Below are positions 8,355 through 13,636 of a stretch of DNA of 13,636 bases, piece by piece. The notes beneath the pieces are model-generated. The model worked only from the letters and a program-made list of their open reading frames with translations, was not told the DNA's origin and did not search any database. The position numbers were made by a program, and so were the translations under genes. Source of the stretch: Methylophaga sp. (GTDB lineage: Bacteria; Pseudomonadota; Gammaproteobacteria; Nitrosococcales; Methylophagaceae); contig JABURN010000242.1 in NCBI GenBank assembly GCA_014762585.1, forward strand, positions 1-13,636, in the 5' to 3' direction. The stretch's first letter is position 1. Each line of letters begins with the position of its first letter.

Positions 8355-8382
8355 ATATGGGGACAGTCATCTCGATATCAAG
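8355..8382 (-). promoter_or_regulatory. Sigma-32 heat-shock promoter of lon
   Basis: On the minus strand, CTTGATA (8382-8376) is followed after 13 bases by CCCCATAT (8362-8355). The sigma-32 consensus is CTTGAAA, a 13-17 base spacer and CCCCATnT, so the -35 matches 6 of 7 and the -10 matches fully. Initiation near 8348 would give a leader of about 44 bases to the lon ATG at 8304. E. coli lon is likewise under sigma-32. Confidence 0.85.
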
Positions 8383-8486
8383 CATTGAGATAATTAAATA
8401 CTCAAATAATCTCAGCCCATTTGTAAGATGCAAACAACAGCGAACAATGATCTACTACCACGCTACTGCAGCCGTTACGAGTGATG

Positions 8487-8514
8487 GTTATAGCTTATCT
8501 TCAACTGAAAGCAA
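8487..8514 (-). promoter_or_regulatory. Possible sigma-70 promoter of lon
   Basis: TTGCTT (8514-8509) and TATAAC (8492-8487) are separated by 16 bases on the minus strand. The -10 matches 5 of 6, the -35 only TTG. It lies about 130 bases upstream of the sigma-32 promoter and could supply basal lon expression, but such partial matches occur by chance. Confidence 0.3.
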
Positions 8515-8542
8515 TTGATATCGGATGAAATACAAAGGTAGG

Positions 8543-8588
8543 TTCATCCTTCCCGATGGACAAAATAGATGTCATCAGGAAGGATGAA
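8543..8588. repeat. 16-bp inverted repeat downstream of clpX
   Basis: On the minus strand TTCATCCTTCCTGATG (8588-8573) and CATCGGGAAGGATGAA (8558-8543) pair over 16 positions with a single U-G wobble, around a 14-base loop. It lies about 50 bases after the clpX stop. There is no T-run on either side, so it is not a standard intrinsic terminator. A further GGATGAA (8523-8529) could pair alternatively with the left arm. It may be a 3'-end stabilising structure, a Rho-associated end or a protein site. Confidence 0.75.
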
Positions 8589-8637
8589 TAAGCAACAGAT
8601 CGGTTGTGATGTTGTTGCTGCAGATTGTTAAAGTGGC

Positions 8638-9909
8638 TTATTTGTCGCCGGACGCCATATCCGCACTCTGATCTTCGTACATCAGAATCGGAGCGTTTTC
8701 ACCGGCAATCACACTTTCATCAATAACGACCTTCGAGACGTTATCGAGTGATGGCAGCTCAAACATAGTGTCCAGCAATACGTTCTCAATGATAGAACGC
8801 AAACCACGGGCACCGGTTTTACGCTCCATTGCCTTACGGGCAATGGCTCTCAGAGCATCATCACGGAACTCAAGCTCCGCACCTTCCATCTCAAACAGCC
8901 TGCTGTATTGTTTGGTCAGCGCATTCTTCGGTTCGGTCAGGATCTGAATCAATGCATCTTCATCCAGTTCATCCAGCGTCGCCACGACAGGCAAACGGCC
9001 AACAAACTCAGGGATCAGACCGTATTGAATCAGGTCTTCCGGCTCCACCGAGCGCAGCGCTTCACTCAAGGGACGCTGATCATCGAGGCTTTTAACTTCA
9101 GCCGAAAAGCCGATACCGCCTTTGTGGGTGCGGTTACGAATCACTTTGTCCAGGCCGGCAAAAGCGCCACCGCAGATAAACAGAATCTTGCTGGTATCGA
9201 CCTGCAGGAACTCCTGTTGCGGGTGTTTACGTCCACCCTGCGGTGGCACTGACGCAATGGTACCTTCGATCAGTTTCAACAGGGCCTGCTGCACACCCTC
9301 ACCGCTGACATCGCGTGTGATAGAGGGGTTGTCGGACTTACGGGAAATCTTGTCGATTTCATCGATGTAGACAATACCGGTTTCGGCTTTATCAACATCA
9401 TAGTCGCATTTTTGCAGAAGCTTCTGAATGATGTTTTCAACATCTTCGCCCACATAGCCAGCTTCAGTCAGTGTGGTCGCGTCGGCCATGGTAAACGGCA
9501 CATTCAGCTGACGCGCCAGTGTTTCCGCAAGCAGTGTTTTACCACTACCGGTGGGGCCAATCAGCAGGATATTACTTTTTGACAACTCGACGTCATCGTC
9601 TTTATGGCCACTACGCAGTCGTTTGTAGTGGTTGTAGACAGCCACCGACAGATAGCGCTTGGCTTTTTCCTGGCCGATAACGTAGTTGTCGAGTGCTGTA
9701 TTGATCTCACGTGGCGTCGGCAGTTTGGTTTCTGCTTCGTCAGCAGACATTTCCTGCATCTCTTCGCGAATGATGTCATTGCAGAGATCGACGCACTCAT
9801 CACAAACAAACACTGACGGACCAGCAATCAGTTTTTTAACTTCATGCTGACTTTTACCGCAAAAAGAGCAGTAGAGTAATTTGTCGTCGTTGTTCTTGTC
9901 GTCGCTCAT
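8638..9909 (-). CDS. clpX: ATP-dependent Clp protease ATP-binding subunit ClpX
   Basis: ClpX is the AAA+ unfoldase that feeds tagged proteins to ClpP. The 423 residues match E. coli ClpX (424). The N-terminal zinc domain has Cys14, Cys17, Cys36 and Cys39. Walker A is GPTGSGKT at 118-125, the pore-1 loop GYVG at 151-154, Walker B IVYIDEID at 179-186, the RKH loop at 227-229, the ClpP-docking IGF loop at 266-268 and sensor 2 GARGLR at 366-371. All elements for ClpXP function are therefore present. ATG at 9909 has TAAGG about nine bases upstream. It follows clpP by 45 bases, so the two are probably co-transcribed, and it is separated from lon by 333 bases holding lon's own promoter. Confidence 0.98.
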   Translation of the reverse strand: MSDDKNNDDKLLYCSFCGKSQHEVKKLIAGPSVFVCDECVDLCNDIIREEMQEMSADEAETKLPTPREINTALDNYVIGQEKAKRYLSVAVYNHYKRLRSGHKDDDVELSKSNILLIGPTGSGKTLLAETLARQLNVPFTMADATTLTEAGYVGEDVENIIQKLLQKCDYDVDKAETGIVYIDEIDKISRKSDNPSITRDVSGEGVQQALLKLIEGTIASVPPQGGRKHPQQEFLQVDTSKILFICGGAFAGLDKVIRNRTHKGGIGFSAEVKSLDDQRPLSEALRSVEPEDLIQYGLIPEFVGRLPVVATLDELDEDALIQILTEPKNALTKQYSRLFEMEGAELEFRDDALRAIARKAMERKTGARGLRSIIENVLLDTMFELPSLDNVSKVVIDESVIAGENAPILMYEDQSADMASGDK

Positions 9910-9954
9910 AGCCTCACTACCTTACTCATCAATTCTATAATCATTATCGACTGT

Positions 9955-10593
9955 TTAAGCCGTTTCTGCAGGACGATTAGTCAGTACAGAATCAATTAAA
10001 CCATATTCAACGGCTTTATCGCCATTCATGAAGTTGTCACGATCTGTATCACGACGGATGGTCTCAATATCTTGACCAGTGTGGTGAGCCAAAATTCCAT
10101 TCAAACGCTCGCGGATACTGAGGATTTCCTTGGCATGAATGTCGATATCAGATGCCTGGCCCTGGAAGCCGCCCAGTGGTTGATGCACCATAATCCGGGA
10201 GTTAGGCAGACAATAGCGTTTGCCTTCGGCACCACCGGCCAGCAGCACGGCCCCCATGCTGGCTGCCTGACCAATACAGAGTGTGCTCACATTCGGCTTG
10301 ATGAACTGCATGGTGTCATAGATAGCCATACCGGCAGTAACCGCACCGCCTGGTGAATTGATATACAGATGAATATCTTTGTCCGGATTTTCAGATTCCA
10401 GGAACAGTAACTGGGCAACGACCAGATTCGCCATCTGATCTTCGACCGGTCCTACCAGGAAAATCACGCGCTCTTTCAGCAGGCGTGAATAGATATCATA
10501 AGAACGTTCACCCCGTGCTGTCTGTTCGACAACAATGGGAACCAGTGCGTTTTGAATACCTGGGAATTCTTCGTTAGAGAATTTGTTTGTCAT
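9955..10593 (-). CDS. clpP: ATP-dependent Clp protease proteolytic subunit ClpP
   Basis: ClpP is the 14-subunit serine peptidase chamber partnered by ClpX. The 212 residues match the E. coli precursor (207). The triad is Ser112 in GQAASMGAV, His137 in MVHQPLGG and Asp186 in DTDRDNFM, with exactly the E. coli spacing (25 and 49 residues). The first 14-15 residues (up to [10 protein letters not shown]) correspond to the autocatalytically removed propeptide. ATG at 10593 has AGGA five bases upstream. An intrinsic terminator lies between tig and this gene, ending 26 bases before the start, so clpPX depends on read-through or on a promoter inside the end of tig; I could not identify one. Confidence 0.98.
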   Translation of the reverse strand: MTNKFSNEEFPGIQNALVPIVVEQTARGERSYDIYSRLLKERVIFLVGPVEDQMANLVVAQLLFLESENPDKDIHLYINSPGGAVTAGMAIYDTMQFIKPNVSTLCIGQAASMGAVLLAGGAEGKRYCLPNSRIMVHQPLGGFQGQASDIDIHAKEILSIRERLNGILAHHTGQDIETIRRDTDRDNFMNGDKAVEYGLIDSVLTNRPAETA

Positions 10594-10619
10594 AACCGTC
10601 CTATTTTCCGGATCCTAAT

Positions 10620-10657
10620 AAAAAATAAGCCCGTGCCCACAAAGATGAGCACGGGCT
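10620..10657 (-). terminator. Intrinsic terminator after tig
   Basis: On the minus strand AGCCCGTGC (10657-10649) pairs perfectly with GCACGGGCT (10636-10628) around a 12-base loop, followed at once by TA and six T (10627-10620). This is a textbook Rho-independent terminator 24 bases after the tig stop and ahead of clpP. Confidence 0.92.
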
Positions 10658-10680
10658 GCATTCCTGAACAGCGTCGTCAA

Positions 10681-11982
10681 TTAGTTGGATACAGCGTTAA
10701 CGACGTCTGAGAATGTTGATGTACTCTCTTCTACTTTAACATGGTCGAAAATCCATTCAACAACCATGTCTTCCACCACAGTCATCTGGATCTCAGACAG
10801 TCTTTCCTGGTTGTTCATATAGTAGTTGACGACCTCTTCCGGATCTTCGTAGCTGGCAGCAATATTATCAATAGACTGCTTGACGCGATCTTCGTCCGGC
10901 TTGATTTCATTGTCAGAAATAATCTTGCCAATCAACAGGCTGAGCTTAACGCGATTTTCAGCATTGGGCTTGAAGTTTTCCAGATCAAATGGAATGCCTT
11001 CAACATTCACGCCCTGATTGCGCAGATTGTTTTTAGCCTGCTCAGCCAGATACTGGGCTTCACGTTCAACCGGTGCTTCAGGCAAAGCCAGCTCATTCTT
11101 CTCGGCCAGCATGTCCATGGCGCGGCGCTTATTCAGCGTTTTCAGTGCTGAAGTGAGTTCACGTTCCATGTTGGCGCGAACTTCTTTCTTCAGAGCAGCA
11201 ATGCCCTCTTCCACACCACACATAGCAGCAAATTCTTTATCCAGCTTGGGCAGCTTTTTCTTGGCTACCTGTTTGACGGTGACATCAAACTTGGCAGTTT
11301 TGCCCTGCAGCTGTTCTGCACGGTAATCTTCAGGGAAAGTCAGAGTGACTTCGACTTCCTGATCGGCTTTTTTACCAATCAGTTGTTCTTCGAACTCCGG
11401 CAACATTCTGCCTTCACCCAGTTCAATCAGAACGTCTTTACCTTTACCACCCTGGAATTCTTCACCATCGATGGTACCGACGAAATCGATGGTAACACCA
11501 TCACCCTCTTTGGCACCGCGTTTCAGAGGGTCCCAGCTCATGCGTTGTTCACGCAGCGTTTCGATCATTTTATCGACGTCTTCATCAGTCACTTCAGCCA
11601 CTGTTTTTTCCAGTGTGATATCGTCGAGCTTGATATCAGCGACTTCCGGGAAGACTTCATAATTCAGGGTGTAGATGAATTTCTCGCCTTCTTCATCCAT
11701 GCTGTCGATGTGAGGCGGGCCTGCCGGATTGATGCCTTCCTGAGTGAAAGCTTCACGCATGCTTTCCTGTACCAGTGAGTCGATGACATCGCGTCTGGCA
11801 GCAGGACCATGTGTACGTGCCACCATATTCATGGGCACTTTACCAGGGCGGAAACCAGCCATCTTGACATTAGGTCGGATTGACTTGAGACGCTCCTGTA
11901 CTGCTTTTTCGATATTGGCATCTTCGACCGTCACCGTCATTCGGCGACCGAGTTCGCTCACATTTTCTACAGTAACTTGCAT
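10681..11982 (-). CDS. tig: Trigger factor
   Basis: Trigger factor is the ribosome-bound chaperone and prolyl isomerase that meets nascent chains at the exit tunnel. The 433 residues match E. coli (432). The N-terminal ribosome-binding domain has GFRPGKVP at 43-50, the signature that contacts ribosomal protein L23. The FKBP-type isomerase domain spans roughly 155-245 (GDGVTIDFVGTIDGEEFQGG). The C-terminal part is the helical cradle. ATG at 11982 has GAGGT five to six bases upstream. It lies 62 bases after tRNA-Leu and heads the tig-clpP-clpX-lon order common in Gammaproteobacteria. It ends before a strong terminator. Confidence 0.98.
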   Translation of the reverse strand: MQVTVENVSELGRRMTVTVEDANIEKAVQERLKSIRPNVKMAGFRPGKVPMNMVARTHGPAARRDVIDSLVQESMREAFTQEGINPAGPPHIDSMDEEGEKFIYTLNYEVFPEVADIKLDDITLEKTVAEVTDEDVDKMIETLREQRMSWDPLKRGAKEGDGVTIDFVGTIDGEEFQGGKGKDVLIELGEGRMLPEFEEQLIGKKADQEVEVTLTFPEDYRAEQLQGKTAKFDVTVKQVAKKKLPKLDKEFAAMCGVEEGIAALKKEVRANMERELTSALKTLNKRRAMDMLAEKNELALPEAPVEREAQYLAEQAKNNLRNQGVNVEGIPFDLENFKPNAENRVKLSLLIGKIISDNEIKPDEDRVKQSIDNIAASYEDPEEVVNYYMNNQERLSEIQMTVVEDMVVEWIFDHVKVEESTSTFSDVVNAVSN

Positions 11983-12044
11983 TATCTACCTCAAACATGG
12001 GGTGAAGGCATGAATGGAAAGACACCATCTGCCTCATTGTTATT

Positions 12045-12129
<85 letters not shown>

Positions 12130-12141
12130 AAAATCTGGTTA

Positions 12142-12163
12142 TCAGACGGTGTAGTCCGTCTGA
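12142..12163 (-). repeat. Hairpin between HDOD gene and tRNA-Leu
   Basis: TCAGACGG (12163-12156) and CCGTCTGA (12149-12142) form a perfect 8-bp stem with a 6-base loop on the minus strand. It ends 12 bases before the mature tRNA 5' end. Only a weak TTTT (12133-12130) follows, 8 bases on. It may be an inefficient terminator of the HDOD gene, or a structure in the tRNA leader removed by RNase P. Confidence 0.6.
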
Positions 12164-12174
12164 AGAAGTCCGAC

Positions 12175-12180
12175 ATTATA
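12175..12180 (-). promoter_or_regulatory. Possible -10 box of tRNA-Leu promoter
   Basis: A perfect TATAAT (12180-12175) lies about 45 bases upstream of the tRNA 5' end, immediately after the HDOD stop codon. It is flanked by the 5-bp inverted repeat CCGAC/GTCGG. The -35 region overlaps the end of the HDOD gene and holds no good match, so the promoter call rests on the -10 alone. Confidence 0.4.
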
Positions 12181-12200
12181 GCTAGTCGGTCGGGATAAAA

Positions 12201-13636
12201 CTACCCTTGCATGGCCAAAATGGTTAAGCCCATATTCGCCTGCTGACAGAACTGCTGGAATGCCAGGAAATCCGTTTCAGTCAAAGGACGTCCACTGGCG
12301 TTTCTGTCAGCCATAAAAACACCAATCACTTTATTCTTCACAATCGCAGGCATCACCATGTAAGGAGGTTTACCCAGCAGACTCAGGGTTTCCCTGGAAA
12401 GTGTTCCGCCAAACTGCTTGGGATCACCCGGTAACAAACGCGGTTTCTGTGCTTTGATGATTTGATGAAACACGTTTTCATCCCGTCTGACATCAATATG
12501 CAACTGGCTGCGTAACTTTTCCGCGTCATCGCCGAGCAGATATTTGCAGTTGAGATGCGTACGCTCCGGGTTAAGTATCGCAAACATCGCCCTGTCGGTT
12601 CCTACTCCGCGGTAGATGCCCTCCAGTACCATTTCCAGAATGATGCCGATACTGGGACGCTCCTGAACCGTGGCTGAAATTTCCTGCATAACTGTCATCT
12701 GATAATGGATATCAGGCTGAGGATAGATTATTTCCGGCGCTGCGACGGCTAGCGGTTCTTCTGTTACAGTCTCTGCTCCCTCAGTCGAGTCAGCAGGCAT
12801 TGTTTCAGGCACCGGGATAAACTCACTCGCAGCTTTGCTGCCATAAAGCTCTGTCACTTCTCGGGCTTTAATCGCATTTTTGAGTACCGAGTCCGTCAAT
12901 TCATCTGCGTCCAGATCAAATTGATTCGCGAGTTCGACAATCACACTCTCAGCATCTTCACTGTCCCAGCCGTGCCTGGCAGCATCAGCCAGTGACAGAC
13001 CGGCATTGATGCAGGCGGCTCTATTTTTATCAATTCGGCCTTGCAGGTACTCGTTGACGACTTCACCCAAGTGCCATTCCTGACTTAGCGCCTTGGTTAA
13101 TTCTCTGAACTCGAAGCCGAGTATATCCCGCTCTGCTTGAGGTTCAGGCACACCTTCCTCGATTTTTTCAAGCAGTTGTTCAGCCTGCTCATCGGCAAAT
13201 GCCCAGAAAGCCATTTTGCCCAAGCGGGACAGCAAGGTCGCGACAAACAAATCTTCCGGATCACCCACCTTGTTGATGCGTGCAAATTCCTGCGCCTGTG
13301 TTGCGGCGTGAAAAGCACTGGCCATTTCGTCAATCAGTTTCTGGCGCTGCTTGCCACGACTGAGATTATCCACAAGTACCATAGACAGGGTCAGTACCCT
13401 GACCTGATCGAAACCCATCACCATTACCGCCCTTGAAACAGTATTTATTGGTTGACTGGTTGGATTGAAGTGGAAACTGTTTACCGCTTTGAGGACCCGA
13501 CCGGTGAGCGAGGCATCACGTAACACCACATGTGCCACATCGGAAGCAGAAGTGTCATCGCTGTTTACGACGGCACTCACTTCAGCCACGGTGCCGGAAA
13601 ACACTGGCATATCTTTTTCACTGAGCTGTTTAATCC
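12201..13636 (-). CDS. HDOD-GAF domain protein, 5'-truncated by window edge
   Basis: About 477 codons are visible. The frame is open through the right edge (reading IKQLSEKD ahead of the first ATG at 13610), so the real start lies outside. The first ~215 residues are an HDOD domain: VVLRDASLTGRVLKAVNS and INTVSRAVMVMGFDQVRVLTL are typical. The position that usually reads LLHDIGK is LLSRLGK here, so the metal-binding His-Asp pair is gone and hydrolase activity is unlikely; HDOD proteins often act as non-enzymatic signalling or regulatory modules. A linker rich in Pro, Glu and Ala (about 265-300) leads to a C-terminal GAF domain (about 310-469, MQEISATVQERPSIGIILEMV to DFLAFQQFCQQANMGL). The ligand and target are unknown. 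It may share a transcript with the tRNA downstream. Confidence 0.85.
   Translation of the reverse strand, partial: IKQLSEKDMPVFSGTVAEVSAVVNSDDTSASDVAHVVLRDASLTGRVLKAVNSFHFNPTSQPINTVSRAVMVMGFDQVRVLTLSMVLVDNLSRGKQRQKLIDEMASAFHAATQAQEFARINKVGDPEDLFVATLLSRLGKMAFWAFADEQAEQLLEKIEEGVPEPQAERDILGFEFRELTKALSQEWHLGEVVNEYLQGRIDKNRAACINAGLSLADAARHGWDSEDAESVIVELANQFDLDADELTDSVLKNAIKAREVTELYGSKAASEFIPVPETMPADSTEGAETVTEEPLAVAAPEIIYPQPDIHYQMTVMQEISATVQERPSIGIILEMVLEGIYRGVGTDRAMFAILNPERTHLNCKYLLGDDAEKLRSQLHIDVRRDENVFHQIIKAQKPRLLPGDPKQFGGTLSRETLSLLGKPPYMVMPAIVKNKVIGVFMADRNASGRPLTETDFLAFQQFCQQANMGLTILAMQG

Larger units (their letters stand above)
8305..8637. other. Intergenic region between clpX and lon
   Basis: This 333-base gap is the only long non-coding stretch. 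From the clpX side it holds a 16-bp inverted repeat (8543-8588), a possible sigma-70 promoter (8514-8487) and a strong sigma-32 promoter (8382-8355), followed by the lon leader of about 44 bases. An open frame on the plus strand crosses it but looks accidental. I see no convincing small-RNA gene. Confidence 0.8.

Noticed and set aside
8270..8518. An 82-codon plus-strand frame entering the clpX-lon gap
   Set aside because: It begins inside lon antisense, has no ribosome site and no family resemblance, and overlaps the lon promoter.
11995..12002. CCCCATGT upstream of tig resembling a sigma-32 -10 element
   Set aside because: No matching CTTGAAA lies at 13-17 bases upstream, and initiation would fall on the tig ribosome site.
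12156..12164. CCGTCTGAA, nine bases of the Neisseria DNA uptake sequence
   Set aside because: It is one arm of the local hairpin and I noticed no other copies in the window; the gene content does not suggest Neisseria.

Overview
The window is a single-strand stretch of housekeeping genes from a gammaproteobacterium. Every protein gene and the one tRNA read on the minus strand, so transcription runs from position 13636 towards 1. The proteins resemble their Escherichia coli and Pseudomonas counterparts in length and active-site spacing (PurF, ClpP, ClpX, Lon, Trigger factor, CvpA, DedD, L32). The gene blocks are also those typical of Gammaproteobacteria. The genus cannot be fixed from the sequence alone. 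The first 23 bases match a Nextera transposase adapter rather than genomic DNA, so the left edge is probably an untrimmed contig end.

Layout in order of transcription: a 5'-truncated HDOD-GAF signalling-type protein (13636-12201); tRNA-Leu(UAG) (12129-12045); the protein-folding and proteolysis block tig, clpP, clpX, lon (11982-5869); the dedD-cvpA-purF block (5850-3041), i.e. a septal-ring SPOR protein, a membrane protein and the first enzyme of purine synthesis; and the L32/fatty-acid/phospholipid block yceD-rpmF-plsX-fabH-fabD (2973 to the left edge), with fabD cut off after about 65 codons.

Regulatory features read from the sequence: a very good heat-shock (sigma-32) promoter ahead of lon; an intrinsic terminator between tig and clpP; a 16-bp inverted repeat downstream of clpX; a TATAAT promoter placed so close to the yceD start that the transcript would be nearly leaderless; and a PurR-like palindrome overlapping the cvpA ribosome binding site. 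A hairpin and a TATAAT box lie upstream of the tRNA. The lon-clpX gap (8305-8637) is the only non-coding stretch over 300 bases.

How the genes work together: Trigger factor folds nascent chains, and ClpXP and Lon degrade damaged or regulatory proteins. DedD acts at the septum. PurF commits PRPP to purines. PlsX, FabH and FabD start fatty acid and phospholipid synthesis, here co-transcribed with ribosomal protein L32. I found no defence system, mobile element, CRISPR array or biosynthetic cluster. The less ordinary points are the joining of lon directly to dedD, the degenerate HDOD active site, and the regulatory details.
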